Assembly (NCBI GenBank): GCA_025716815.1
Contig: JAIXMN010000062.1
Span: 1-55,780 of the forward strand
From: Dichotomocladium elegans
Lineage: Eukaryota > Mucoromycota > Mucoromycetes > Mucorales > Lichtheimiaceae
Direction of reading: 5' to 3'
DNA: 55,780 nt
The position numbers were made by a program, and so were the translations under genes. The first letter of the stretch is position 1; each line of letters opens with the position of its first letter. Shown here in pieces: positions 31,620 to 42,480 of this stretch. Under the pieces are notes generated by a model. The model was not told the DNA's origin, did not search any database, and saw only the letters and a list, made by a program, of their open reading frames with translations.

Positions 31620-32379
31620 TCAGTATTTCTTGGTTTTCACCAAGCAATGATCACAAACGCAACCTGCGCCTGGATTTAGTATACATATTCCCACCCACCT
31701 TGAACCTTGTAATTCTCTCATATAACTGGTTGCTTGACCATCTGGAAAACTTTGAGGAGGACTGGAAAAATGTAAGCGAGGTTACAGTGAAGCGATTCCA
31801 GACACCAAACTTATATGTTGATTCGTAGGAATGGCCCGCGCTATCAGAAGCAGCACGCTGTGGATGGGCAAAATTAAAGGCTACTACTGCAAGGCTGAAG
31901 GACATGCCTTTGCTGTCGCGACTGCTATGGATCCACGGCTGAAATTCCAATGGTGGGAGGACGAGAACTGGGGACACTTCGGTGATGTTGCGAAAGAGCA
32001 AGTGCAAGCGACTTGGGAAGCGTACAAGCCGATTGCTGGTCATGAGTCGTCCATTTGCAATCCAGATGCCTTAATCAGGAGGCCGCAAAGGATTGCTGAC
32101 CAGCTGCAGGCATACGTCTCCGCCAATTGTATATTTGATGAGACAAATGGTGTCAATCAGGAGCTTGTTCTCAGCTACTGGCGCGGCGAGGTGAATGAAT
32201 GGAAAGAGCTGAAGACAATGGCGCACAGATACCTGGCAATACCAGCATCGTCAGTCGGTTCGGAGCGCACATTTTCACGAGCAAAGCATTACATTCCAGC
32301 ATCAAGAAATCGGCTCAATCCTGCAAAGCTTCGCGAGAGTGTACTTGTCAACTCGTGGTGTACATATTTCGGCGAGTAG
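31620..32379 (+). pseudogene. hAT transposase C-terminal fragment
   Basis: Coding similarity starts around 31690 (PTLNLVILSYNWLLDHLE). A TAG lies at 31826-31828 and one frame change near 31885, after which the frame is open to 32379. The end is the hAT dimerisation domain: LVLSYWRGEVNEWKEL, YLAIPASSVGSERTFSRA and NRLNPAKLRESVLVNSW. The BED finger and first catalytic Asp region are absent. Confidence 0.85.
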
Positions 32380-32937
32380 ATGGGCTTTAGCAGGCGGCAA
32401 ACTAAAAGAAGATTGTTTATGCTAGAAAGATGGTCACCTTAAGCGTGAGTCTCGTAAATAAATAAAAAAAGCTTTCGCGTCGCTGTAATTGCAGCAATTA
32501 ACATCGATTAATAATACTTTGTTGCTGGTTTCGCAGTACAATTACGTACGCGGTTTCTCTGAAGGCAGACCAGCTTTGAAATGTGGTGGGCATGGGTGCA
32601 AAATTAAATTGTTCAGCTTGTGACCGTCACCCAGCCACACCCATAGGCATAACTAGCTAGTCTGAAGCCATTCTGCCAGACATCAGAAGCGTTCCAAATG
32701 GCTCCCGCGTCAGCAATTATACCACTTTGCCTTCTATGGATCAAACCCTCCAACTTTTTTAATTCCTATTGGGATTTTCTGTTCTTTGACGCTTAATTTT
32801 TTGCTACAACTGCTAATGTCATCTTAAAATCAACTTCGGTTTTCACCTTTCTCCGTTCTGACAGTATTGCCGAATGGCCATATTCTTTCCAATTTCGCTC
32901 TATTGATGTGTTTTAATAAATCTCCTCATTTCAGCAT
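32380..32937. other. hAT 3' non-coding part
   Basis: No gene. AT-rich sequence between the transposase stop and the right subterminal repeats; an AATAAA-like signal at about 32457-32463. Confidence 0.5.
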
Positions 32938-33090
32938 TACGGATCACGGATTGGGACGGATTGGGACGGATTGAAGCGATGTGGATCCAGATTGCAATTT
33001 GCAATCCATTTAGCAAACGGATCGGATTCGGTGTGAGCAATTCGATCCGCGGTGTGGATCCGGATTGGATCCAATCCGATCCAGATCCGT
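32938..33090. repeat. hAT right subterminal repeats
   Basis: Repeated CGGATTGGGA, GATCCGGATT, AATCCGATCC words mirroring those at 31009-31225. Confidence 0.75.
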
Positions 33091-34032
33091 CAATGAGAAA
33101 CCCTAGGCGAAATGCAGCAATCGCCGTGGTCACACCATTGTTATGGCGCGACCGGAAGTCTTCACCATACTTGTAACCGTCGCCTGCAGCATACGCGTCA
33201 TGGCAATGGCTAATGTTTCTCTGGATGTTTCCTCTAGAGGTTACTATGGAATGGAGAAGCTACGAATACACTCGTAAAGTTACATACCAGTGCCTTTTGC
33301 ACCAAGTCTGCAGGGGGACCTGCAGGTGGAACAGCCACCAGAGATTGTTGCTGGTTTGCTGCAACGAGAGCTGCAAGACCGCCAAGCTGCTGCCAAAGCG
33401 CCATTTTTTCAGCTTGGAAGCTGACACACTCATCTTCAAGTCGATTTTCAAGTCGACGAATGGTGGCACGCAGGTTCGCTATTTCCAGATTGCGAGCATG
33501 TTGCTCGCGTTCTTCAGCTGTGGAGTCGTTGGAGGCACTGCTATGGAAGGACATCTATGGAAAGATAAGTATTGATCTTGTTTATGGATTTTTCTTTATT
33601 ATTACTTTGAATACTCGCGTTGTAAATGGGAACAAGGATGAAAACGGACGCTGTACTCTTGACAGGGTATCAGGGATGACACGGCTCCCATTTTTAGTAA
33701 ATGTTTTCTCAGGTATTAAGTGTGCTCTCAAGCACTTCCAGAAGTCTTAATTTGTATAAAAGTTTTCAAAGGACGACATTTTGGTGTTACCGTATGACGC
33801 ACCTATTTTTAATCACTTTCCATTCTTATCCTAAGTTTTTCGTCGAAGAAATTCATCCATGAAAAAATGTTTCCTAATGGGGATCAGCCAAAAAAGGATA
33901 TGCTTGGAGCTGTCAAAAAAGAACGTCGAAATGCTAAGCAATTGTCTCTACTATAATTGTTTTGCGATCCGAAATAAACATCATAAATTTACAGTATCTG
34001 AAAGAGGTTGAATATTATTCTCCATCTAAAAA

Positions 34033-37000
34033 ATGAATAACAGCAACAGCAACAGCAGCAACAACACTGACGCGATTACTCCTTCTCGTACTTTGACGGT
34101 TGAGCAACGTCAACGCCTTGTAACAATGGTTCCTGCAATTCAGCAGCATCTGGCTTTGTTACAAGCCGCCATTAGTTATTTCGATGAAGAAGAGGAAAAT
34201 GAAGTGGACGACGAAGACGACGAACATGAAGACAGCCGTATACCGATGTACTATGTCATTAGTGCAATTGGTGTAGCAGCAGAAATGGCAGCATTGCCTA
34301 TCTATTTCCGTGCTCACCGAATCCCACGGCCAAAGAATAAAACGTTTTGGTCTCTCGTTCATGATAATCTTGCTGATGTTCCTGGTCCTGGCGGATTCAA
34401 GCACCATTATCGTATGAACAAAAGGACGTTCAACTTCCTTGTCAACAATCTTATGACGCACCCCAAATACCAATCATCTGCGCCAAATTTTACACCTCCT
34501 GCCATTCAAATTGCTTGCGTTATTTGGCGTTTCGCAAATGCACATATTGGATACTGTACGTTTGAAGCTACGATGGGATATTCCCAAGGATCGTTCCACA
34601 ATTTTACCGATCGATTTTTGGAAGCACTCCTTGATAAGGAAGGACATCGAATCTCTTGGCCTACTGGTAACCAAATCCAAGAAGTTGAAGGTGCATTTCG
34701 TTTCAATCATGTGGACGATGGCAGTGGCAATAATCCTTTCGCGGTGGTTGGTAAACTTCCAGGTGCAATTGGTGCGATTGATGGTAAACTTTTCAAAATC
34801 CATCCACCTGCAAAGCGAGGGGCAAGATTTGTCGATAGACATAACGTTTATTCAATGTCTGCCATTGCTGTTTGCGATGCCGACTTACGTTTCACATTCG
34901 TTCATGCTGGACAATCAGGTATGTAAATCATCGGATCAATAAAAAGTTGCTTCCTGATAACATGTAAACTATCAATTCAAAAATAATAGGCAGAACCCAT
35001 GATAAACGTGCTTTTCAACGATCAGCATTAGAAAGGTGCTTTAGAAGAAATTATGAGGAAATGTGTCCAGATAGAACATATATATTAGCAGGTAAATAAC
35101 AATATACAGTGGCTACCAAAAGTGTCCCAATGTTTTATATTTTGATACTATTTCACTAATTTCTCCACGATTATTTGCGTTAGCAATCTGAAATAAAGAC
35201 AGCATATTTCCTAATATATTATAAAGCATCACTGGCTTTATCAGGTATGTAGGGCAAATATTTATTGTCCGACGCTAGCTTAAAAACTAAGGGCGCATTG
35301 GGACACTTTTGGCGCCGACCTCAATTTATTACAGATGTATAGTATATGATGCTCAATAACCTATCCAGTGCCCCTTTGCCTTGATAACATCCTTGCAACG
35401 CTTATTCATTGACTTTATAACGTTCTGGCACTCCTCCTTGGTGATTTTATACCACGTTTCATGGATCCGCTCCCAAAGCTCAATCATACCAGATGGAGGA
35501 GAGGCATAGCTGGAATAGAGCCTGCGTTTAAGTAAGGACCACATACAGGATTTTCAAGAAGAACTTTGCCACAAATTTTAGTTGTTCATATAGACGGTCT
35601 AGGTTTTTCGTTTTTTTTTGCTTCAAATTCGAATACAAATTTTAGTATTTCGTTGCTACCCTTTTGTCAAATTAAAAGGCAATAGCAGCAAGAACATTTC
35701 AATCAAGGCTATAGATGAGTCTTCCTTCTCCTCTTTTTACACCAGAATAGTTTTGGGAGGCCAACCATTTATGTCTCATTCTAATTTCGAAGGAAGAAGA
35801 GAAACGAAATACTAAAATTTGTATTCGATTTTGAAGCAAAAAAAACGAAAAACCTAGACCGTCTATATGAACAACTAAAATTTGTGGCAAAGTTCTTCTT
35901 GAAAATCCTGTATTCTCAATTGGGTTAAGATCTGGGGACTGAGCAGGCCACTCCATTACTTTGAAGTCCTGATTTTGGAGCCAATCTTGAACTAGTTTTG
36001 CAGTGTGCTTTGGGTCATTATCGTGCTGGAAAATGGATTCTGATGGCGCCATGCTGTAGTACTCCATGCTTTTCTTCAGATCTTCCTTAAGGATTTCAAG
36101 GTAAAGGTTCTTGTCACGAATACTATCAATCTTGGTGATATATCCTGGCCCATCCCATGTGATACAGCTCCAAAGTTTAATGCTGCCACCTCCATGCTTG
36201 ACTGTTTGTTGGACATGCTTTGGGCGAAGCGGTTCATAGTCACGTTTCCATGCATACTGCTTTCCGTCAGATCCAAAGCGGTCAATCTTGGTTTCATCTG
36301 ACCAAATAACGCGTTTCCAGTCTTCTATTGTCCAGTCGACATGTTTGTATGCCCATTGCAGACGTGCCTTGATGTTTGCCTTGCGTAAGAGAGGCTTTTT
36401 AGGCTTCACGATTGCACCTAAACCTGCCTTCTTTAACGTTCGTCGCACAGTAGAAGGACTTACAGATATCCCGAGGGCAGTCTGCAATGCAATCTGGACT
36501 TGCACTGCATTTTCCTTACCACCAATGGTGATATTTCTAACACAGAAAGCTTCATCACGTGCAGATAATTTTGGTGGTCTCCCATTCTTTGCTGGTGTAT
36601 GTGCTCCACACGTGGTTTTCGCGACTCGACATACTGTAGAACAACTGACAGCAACAGTTTTAGCATTGTTGCGATATGAAAGTCCATCAGCTAAGTGCTT
36701 CTTGATCTTGTTCGCTGTGTCCTTTGTAATTGGTTTCATCGTTGGCGTTGGTGTGTAGCTCCCAGTATTAAGGCAAGTAAAAGGTTTGTACAACGTGAAT
36801 TCCAGTATCAGGCACCAATTTAGATGCTTTTATAATCAGGACGTGAGTTATGGTACAGATTTACGCGTTTTCTGTAGGAAATAACACAAAATGCAGGTTG
36901 GCATCAAAAGTGTCCCAATGCACCCTTAGTTTTTAAACTAGCGTCGGACAATAAATATTTGCCCTACATACCTGATAAAGCCAGTGATGCTTTATAATAT

Positions 37001-37653
37001 ATTAGGAAATATGCTGTCTTTATTTCAGATTGCTAACGCAAATAATCGTGGAGAAATTAGTGAAATAGTATCAAAATATAAAACATTGGGACACTTTTGG
37101 TAGCCACTGTAAGTTTCAGTTAGTAATGATCTGCATAGTTGCTTATCTCTTAATCTACTATGTTTTGCAAATAGATTCGGCTTTTCCTCTGGAACCATAC
37201 ATGATGACACCTTATCCCGAATCACGAGGGCCACTCCTTGGTTATTATGAAAAAAGATACAACAAACTGCATTCGTCGATGCGTATGGCTATTGAGAGAG
37301 CATTCGGCGTCCTTGTTTCGAGGTGGCGCTTTTTGAAGCAATATGTTTACATGTGCGATGAACAACGAATTAGCCGTACCATTTATGCAGGATTTATTTT
37401 GCATAATATTTGCATTGACGAAAATGACGACCACCAAGATCTAATAGATGATAACGATAACGGTTCCAATGGTACAGCGGGACGAGTTGAAATTCTGCCA
37501 TTGAGCAATGAAGAAGAAGAAGAAGAAGAAGATGCTGAACCTGTCTCAGCAATCAATCCACAACCACCTCGATCGATGTCTGATAGAGACCGTCTAATCT
37601 TAGCAGAACAACGTAGAGACAAATTGAGGGATTATGCTAGAGATTTATATTAA
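34033..37653 (+). CDS. Harbinger transposase, three exons
   Basis: Exons 34033-34918, 34990-35091 and 37175-37653, with introns GTATGT...ATAG and GTAAAT...ATAG; the second intron is inflated by the mariner. The joined frame is open, about 488 aa. DDE_Tnp_4-type motifs: GAIGAIDGKLFKIH (first D), AVCDADLRFTFVHAG (second D), and the third-residue region MRMAIERAFGVLVSRWRFLK. The exon 2/3 join reads ILAG-DSAFPLEPYM, conserved in the family. An acidic tract follows the N-terminus (EEEENEVDDEDDEHED) and another is near the C-terminus. No inactivating change seen; function would need the large intron to be spliced. Confidence 0.9.
35107..35311. repeat. Mariner left TIR (about 205 bp)
   Basis: Inverted match to about 36905-37109, including AAAGTGTCCCAAT near both its outer and inner ends, which suggests the two-direct-repeat arrangement known in some Tc1 relatives. 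Confidence 0.85.
35353..36739 (-). pseudogene. Tc1/mariner DD34E transposase interrupted by a MITE
   Basis: Start at 36739 (MKPITKDTANKIKKHL). Two helix-turn-helix regions (SYRNNAKTVAVSCSTVCRVA; ISVSPSTVRRTLKKAGLG) and a GRPPKLS hook lie in the first 120 residues. Catalytic residues: VIWSDETKI (D), FQHDNDPKH (D), SPDLNPIEN (E), with 34 residues between the last two. The MITE (35546-35910) enters right after PIEN. The last 60 codons resume at 35543 (WSLLKRRLYSSY) and end at 35353. Apart from the MITE the frame is open, so it was functional until that insertion. Confidence 0.93.
35546..35910. mobile_element. MITE (mariner-like, 365 bp) inside the mariner transposase
   Basis: Long inverted repeats of about 110 bases (CAGGATTTTCAAGAAGAACT...), TA on both sides (35544-35545, 35911-35912). 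No coding capacity. Removing it and one TA restores the transposase frame. Confidence 0.93.
36905..37109. repeat. Mariner right TIR
   Basis: Inverted copy of 35107-35311. Confidence 0.85.
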
Positions 37654-37753
37654 TTTTTACGCCTTGTCATAAACATATACTTATCAATCTCTATCTGTAT
37701 CTGAAGAGTTTATTGTTATGAAAAAGAAGTATAACTTGGAAATTAAATACTTT

Positions 37754-38557
37754 TTATTGTCGGCTTTCGCTATCATCATCTTCATTATTATCACTACTGT
37801 CATTATGGCGATGACCGTCAACAACAAGAATGGTACGTAACAACCGCATAAGCTCATGATGAGCAGTAAGAAGCTCGTTTCGAAAAGCACGGTTTTCTTC
37901 TCGTCGCCGTTCTGCTTCTTGCCGCCGTTGTTCCCGAATTTGTTCCATGCGATTCGTTTCTTCGTTTACAAGGCGGACAAGTTCTTGCAAACGAGTATCA
38001 ACCAATGCTGCTACTGACGTTCGTTGATTGTGGCTCTGATTTGTTGTAGTTTCACCACCTAAGGAGTCGATCGTATTACGTGGACGAACAGTTGGATCGT
38101 CGTGCAAAAATGTTCCCATTAACTCATAGTGAGAACATCGATGCGGAACATCTTCACGGCCATTCCCCGTGTGGATTTCGTCTTGAACATCATCCTTGTA
38201 ATCACTGAGGATTTCTCCCCAGCGAGTCTGAATGGCGTTACGGGATCGACGTGGTTGCCCAGCAGGTTGTTTTTCGTAGTATTCCTTAAATATTTGGTCC
38301 CAAACACGACCGATTGGTATGTTGCCGTTTGTTGCATTGAGAACATCCCATTTGCCTTTGACAGCATTAATGAGAATTTCTTCTTCAGCCGCAGTCCATC
38401 TCATATTTGATCTTGTTGTTGCTGCTGTTGCTGCTTCTGATGCCGCGGTTGCCTGAGAGTTGGTAGTGGTATCGCCACCATCAAGGTCTAGTACTTGTTG
38501 TTGGATAATAGGAGGAATTGGTTGCGGCGTAGTTGGCGGTACCATGGGAGGGATCAT
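37754..38557 (-). CDS. Harbinger Myb/trihelix-like protein (267 aa)
   Basis: Second Harbinger gene, convergent with the transposase (100 bases between stops). A proline-rich N-terminus is followed by a SANT/trihelix domain (MRWTAAEEEILINAVKGKWD, VWDQIFKEYYEKQPAG, NAIQTRWGEILSDYKDD) at about residues 50-120. A charged coiled coil follows (RMEQIREQRRQEAERRREEN) and an acidic tail (DSSDNNEDDDSESRQ). In this superfamily such proteins bind the element's ends and carry the transposase to the nucleus. Frame intact. Confidence 0.88.
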   Translation of the reverse strand: MIPPMVPPTTPQPIPPIIQQQVLDLDGGDTTTNSQATAASEAATAATTRSNMRWTAAEEEILINAVKGKWDVLNATNGNIPIGRVWDQIFKEYYEKQPAGQPRRSRNAIQTRWGEILSDYKDDVQDEIHTGNGREDVPHRCSHYELMGTFLHDDPTVRPRNTIDSLGGETTTNQSHNQRTSVAALVDTRLQELVRLVNEETNRMEQIREQRRQEAERRREENRAFRNELLTAHHELMRLLRTILVVDGHRHNDSSDNNEDDDSESRQ

Positions 38558-38955
38558 TGGTACTGAACTATCGTTAATTTTTTTTTTAGATCAGCATTGT
38601 TTTCCAATCTCGACGCTGTAAAATGCACTGTTTTTAAATTATCTGTCAAGGTACCAAAGGATTGATATGAGTTCGAGCACGTTGGCGGGGAGGTTGTTGG
38701 CTTGGGTCTTCAAAGACCAAGCGAAATTGATTTGGGCGTTTTGGAGGCATGTTGTTAAAAAGAATAATGTGTCGTAAAGAAGTGCTTATTATGCAAAGCA
38801 AAATGTTATCCTTTTATAGGTTTACAGCTCGGAAGGTCTCAAGCAAACGCTCCAGAATTTTTTTTTTGGAAATGCTGAGTGTAGTACTATTGTTGCACTA
38901 ATTCAAGAATTTTACAAATTGGGACTTCCAACCGGGGAGGTGCTTGAGAGCACCC

Positions 38956-39780
38956 TAAATAGGAATCGGGCGCAATTCTGATGTTTCCTTTCTCTTTCGA
39001 ATTCAATACCTCCCTCACGATCATGGTCTATTCTTCAGTACAAGTAAGCAAAGTATCTCATTTGTTGATATCGGGCTAGTGACGAAGGCCTTTTTGACAT
39101 TCATCTTCTTTCTGGTAGTTTTGGATTTGACAGAATTGCTTTCATAGTTCTTTGAGGTATGTTTGCGAACATTTTCGGTATGCCTTCTCTTTATATTGAT
39201 ATCTCTTCTTTTCGAATAGAATTACCACCTTCACTTCTACAGTAAAAGGTTAGTTCTGCATTCGCTCATACTTCACTCAAATTAATCAAAGCCACAGAGG
39301 TTCGTAGGCTAATGAATAAAAACGACTTGCTCCATTTACTTGTTCAATCTCCATTACTGCCATTCAATATCCCCATTTCGTAATGATCAGAATCCCTCGG
39401 TGGTAGTAATAGTAGAGCGCGGCCTAAATAGCCTTTCCACATTATATTCTTACTTCAATGCCATGCTCCATGTAAAATGTCGCTATTGCTTTTGCCAGTC
39501 AAAATAATAAAAAATACAATATACTATCCCATAATCCTATGATCCAAAACGAAACTACGTCTACTCCTTTATTGAAAAAAAAACCTTCCATTCAGTTCCA
39601 TTGTGATACCATCGTAAAAGAAAAAACGGATAGTTTTTTGAACTATAATCCCATCATGGAAGGTTGGGAATATGGCACAGATTTTATAAATAACCAAAAC
39701 AACCATATATGGACAGAATAAAACTTGGGGGGTCATGTTCAATGGGAAAACGGCCTGTCCGTTTATGGACTAGTTTTGAG
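38956..39780. other. Unassigned AT-rich stretch
   Basis: No recognised gene or repeat. A short plus-strand frame at 39539-39721 (60 codons, MIQNETTSTP...HIWTE) has no known motif and no proof of expression. Confidence 0.4.
39539..39721 (+). CDS. Short hypothetical frame, possibly not a gene
   Basis: 60 codons from ATG to TAA in otherwise AT-rich DNA. Polar composition, no domain recognised, no upstream promoter or splice partner that I can support. Could be chance. Confidence 0.2.
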   Translation: MIQNETTSTPLLKKKPSIQFHCDTIVKEKTDSFLNYNPIMEGWEYGTDFINNQNNHIWTE

Positions 39781-39899
39781 GAATCCACCAGTGGATTCTT
39801 ATGTAACTCATTTTCAGGCTGAAGAATAACACAGTGTTATTCTCTGATGTATTCTCAAGAATCCACCCAAGAATAACCCACTTTTTGGGTGGGGTATTC
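39781..39899. repeat. Cluster of palindromes
   Basis: Perfect palindromes GAATCCACCAGTGGATTC (39781-39798) and GAATAACACAGTGTTATTC (39824-39842), then a longer imperfect hairpin GAATAACCCAC...GGTGGGGTATTC (39871-39899). The arms share GAATMMAC words. Confidence 0.8.
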
Positions 39900-39910
39900 C
39901 TCACTCTGGG

Positions 39911-40192
39911 CGCAGTGGGACCACAAAGGATAACCACGAAGAGCATAGACCACTAAGGTAATCTCGAGGGATTGGGTAGATGAGTTGATGCCCTTTATTG
40001 TCTGTTCATTATCTGGATATTTATATTAATTGTCAAATGCTAAATACACATATGATGTCGTAATGGGGAGTAGACGATGTCTAAGAGGTAATGATGTCTA
40101 TGTCGTCATAGTACCCCAAGAAGATATATGACGAGCATTACGTCATGGGTCATTACAAAAATAGATATGTCCGGGAATTATAATAACCGACG
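39911..40192 (-). repeat. Fragment of a Ty3-4-type LTR
   Basis: Resembles the Ty3-4 LTR from GACCACAAAGGATAACCACG to the CATTACGTCA region. The first 40 or so bases are missing and it is cut at about 40192, where Helitron-like sequence begins. A possible end (GGTTACGACA) is at 42922-42931. Confidence 0.65.
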
Positions 40193-40204
40193 AGCCTCCA
40201 GCCT

Positions 40205-40312
40205 CTTTCGCCCGTCTGCTGACTGAGCCTCTGCGCTGCGCTCCATGTCAGTCGCTTCCTGGGCTACAGAGAATTCGGCTCGCTGGGGGGTAAACCCCCC
40301 TAGACCCCCCAT
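40205..40312 (-). repeat. G/C-rich hairpins at the Helitron 3' side
   Basis: Minus strand: GGGGGG-TTTA-CCCCCC and a GACTGA...TCAGTC stem, plus GCGAGCC...GGCTCG enclosing them. They could be the Helitron terminator structure. Confidence 0.4.
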
Positions 40313-40485
40313 ACGTGTCATGGAGAATAGATTTTTGCTTTGTGGCACAAGTTGGTTACACGGGACAGGTCTTGGTTTTTATTATTGACGAAAAAGGAAA
40401 GGAACGGTAGAAGGGCATAGGTGAATGAATGGAGAAAAAAGTTGGCGTCATAAGTAAAAAGGAATCGTATGGGCATAGTTAATGT

Positions 40486-42472
40486 TTATATAGAGGTTGA
40501 CTGGCGGAGAAGAACCTCGGGATACACCACATTCGCTGTTGCGGGGCGGATAGCTGTCATATCACCATAGACTGCCACGTGCAGGTTGTCAGGGTTTGTT
40601 GCTCGTGACAGTGCGACATATAACTGCCCGTGTGTAAATACAGGTTCGCGAAGATGAATACCCACACGGGACAGTGTTTGTCCTTGTGCCTTATGGATGG
40701 TCATTGCAAACGCGGGACGAACAGGCAGTTGGCGATGGCACAGGACAAATGGCATCTCGCCCTCTTTGGTACAGAGGTTGATTCGAGGAATAATATGCTC
40801 CACGCCCTGTTGGCCATGGGCAATGGATCTGACGGCAATGCAATGGTCCATAAGCCACGTGAGGATGAGTTTGGTGCCATTGCAGAGGCCTGCAGCGGGG
40901 TCGAGATTTCGGAGCAGCACCAAAGGCATACCCACCTTTAGCCTCAAGCAGTGTGGGGGAACACCTGAGGAATTGAGGCTGTTGAGGAACTCTGGAGGGT
41001 AGCTTGATGCCGCTACATCTGGGTCATCGGCGTCAATAATGCGGTCGTGGGAATGGTACTCTCTGCTTTCACCGGGAAAGACACTGAAAGCCTTGTTGTT
41101 GATATCGTCAGTCGGCGTTCTTGGTGGCAAGAATAGCACCATCGCGGAACTGAACTGATGGCTGGTTTGGGAGGCGGATCGAAGGGTAGATGACATGAAT
41201 GAGATCCATGCTGTCGTTGGCCTCGATACGCCACTGTTGCGGGATCTCGAAACTCTCGTGGTATGGTGGCCTTCCATCACCAACAGCAAGGAGCAGGTCA
41301 GCAAAGGCAGCAGCTTGAGGACCAGCATTTCACACTCTCATGTTGATGTTGAGATGCAGAATGCGGACATGGCGCCAGAACGTAGTGCGTTGGATGGTGC
41401 CAGCGACGATCTCTGGGCGTGTACCCTTCTTGAGAACTGGAAGCAACTGGCGAAAGTCGCCGCCAAAGACAACCACCTTGCCACCAAAGGGAATGTGTTT
41501 GCAGGGAGGGTCAACTGCACCCATAATGTCCTTGAGGGTCTTGTCCACGGCCTCAAAGGAGTACTTGCCACCCATGACGGCCTCATCCCACACGATCAGA
41601 GAAGCACTTTGAATGAGATGCGCGTGTGCGCTGGTCAGGCTAATGCTGCAGGTGCTTGTTTCGTCTGGATCGAGTGGGATCTTGAAGTGGCTGTGAGCTG
41701 TGCAGCCACTGGGAAGCAGAATTGCGGCAATGCCGGATGAGGCGACAGGCAACGCAATCTCCTGTTGAGCGCGTACATGGGTCAAGAGAGCTTTAAAGAC
41801 TTGCGACTTTCCTGTACCGCCGGGACCATTGATGAAGAAAATGCGTGGTACATGAGGGTTGCTGGCTTGCTCAGCAATTGATGTGACAATAGCATTGTAC
41901 GCAGCTCTCTGGTCATCATTGAGGGTATGAACCAATTCGGCATTTTGCAAGGCTTGTTCGTACTGATCATATTGCGTGCGCTCGGCATTGATTAGGACTT
42001 GAGCCGGTGGCACGGATTCTTCGAGGGTATCTCGGGACTCCTGGGGCAGGGTCGGAAAATCCGAGAGGCGGCGGCCTGATGCCTGCATGATCGAGTCAAT
42101 GGCACCAAGCGTGCGTTGGTAGATGATATCCACGTCTTGTTGCTGCAAGTCCTGCTCACTGGGCATATTACGGATCCGTCGGAACTCGAAAAAGGAATTG
42201 TCTGCCATTCGTTCGCGGTGGTTGTTCCAGAGCTGCAATGGGTCAGCAGGAGAGCTGTGGATCAATATGCAGACAAAAAGTGCGCGCAAGGATGCCGCAG
42301 AAGCAATAAGCGATGCCTCCGCCATACACTGTTCCCACTCGTCGTCAGATTCCAAGTAACCTCTTGCAAGAGCAGCAGCCTGGAAGGTCGGGTGTGGAGC
42401 ACCAACCCCATTCGCGAGTAGGTCCTCGAAGCTTGTCACAACAATTTTCCAGCCCAGCTTAGCGGTTACCAT
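40486..42472 (-). pseudogene. Helitron Pif1-like helicase, truncated and broken
   Basis: Helicase motifs in order: Walker A INGPGGTGKSQVFKAL, motif II LIVWDEAVM, motif III VVFGGDFRQLLPV, and motifs V/VI TIHKAQGQTLSRVG and QLYVALSRA. A TGA at 41330-41332 (NMRV-stop-NAGPQ; CGA to TGA fits) and a frame change near 41125 interrupt it. The last part is open to 40486. The upstream half that should hold the HUH Rep nuclease is absent; homology starts at about 42470 (KLGWKIVVTSFEDLLANG). Confidence 0.88.
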
Positions 42473-42480
42473 TTTTGTAA

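Larger units (their letters stand above)
31000..33105 (+). mobile_element. hAT transposon in an exon of the CACTA accessory gene
   Basis: 2106 bp with 13-bp inverted ends TAGGGTTTCTCAT / ATGAGAAACCCTA and an 8-bp target duplication. Both ends are packed with GGATC/GATCC-type subterminal repeats. Encodes only the C-terminal part of a hAT transposase, so it is non-autonomous. Confidence 0.88.
30390..33554 (-). pseudogene. Coiled-coil accessory gene of the CACTA element, split by hAT
   Basis: Four proposed exons: 33554-33288 (MSFHSSASNDSTAEEREQ with a leucine/glutamate coiled coil, NLRATIRRLENRLEDE), 33209-33106 continuing across the hAT at 30999-30818, 30761-30597 and 30539-30390. Introns begin GTATGT, GTTCAT or GTAAGA and end TAG, 57-78 bases. 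Across the hAT the reading joins as ...TTAIAAFRR then NSVDGQVLDEK, which proves the insertion is in an exon. The basic stretch KGQKREHKRRQ is followed by an in-frame TAA. The exon 1-2 phase does not close cleanly. No known domain recognised; perhaps a DNA-binding partner of the transposase. Confidence 0.65.
28248..33719 (+). mobile_element. CACTA/EnSpm-type remnant (two convergent genes)
   Basis: A tnp2-family transposase on the plus strand and an accessory gene on the minus strand end 81 bases apart. The left end is lost at the Ty3-3 stump. The right end was not found (no CACTA-type terminus recognised); I close it at the Harbinger TAA target. A hAT element interrupts the accessory gene. Confidence 0.7.
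35107..37109 (-). mobile_element. Tc1/mariner transposon in a Harbinger intron
   Basis: 2003 bp with about 200-bp inverted ends starting CAGTGGCTACCAAAAGTGTC and TA on both sides (35105-35106, 37110-37111). Contains one transposase gene, itself split by a MITE. About 1636 bp without the MITE. Confidence 0.95.
33720..38955 (+). mobile_element. PIF/Harbinger transposon with a mariner in an intron
   Basis: Inverted ends share GTGCTCTCAAGCAC plus a following TCC...GAAGTC...AATTTGTA; flanked by TAA at 33717-33719 and 38956-38958, the 3-bp target typical of this superfamily. Carries the two genes expected: a DDE transposase and a Myb/trihelix protein, convergent. Without the mariner it is about 3.23 kb. 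Confidence 0.93.
40193..42480 (-). mobile_element. Helitron remnant (3' part)
   Basis: Carries the Pif1-type helicase end of a RepHel gene followed by about 290 bases of tail with G/C-rich hairpins, as Helitron 3' ends have. The rolling-circle Rep half is missing. A CTRR terminus could not be fixed, so both borders are approximate. Confidence 0.7.

Noticed and set aside
33555..33719. A CACTA terminal repeat at the right end
   Set aside because: No CACTA/TAGTG terminus or subterminal repeats could be found; the border is left open.
37126..37174. Start of a separate second Harbinger gene at 37126
   Set aside because: This is the tail of the intron; the exon begins at 37175 after ATAG and continues the transposase frame.
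40193..40212. A precise Helitron 3' terminus (CTRR followed by T)
   Set aside because: CTGG is present nearby but is not followed by T, and no pairing 5' TC end was found.
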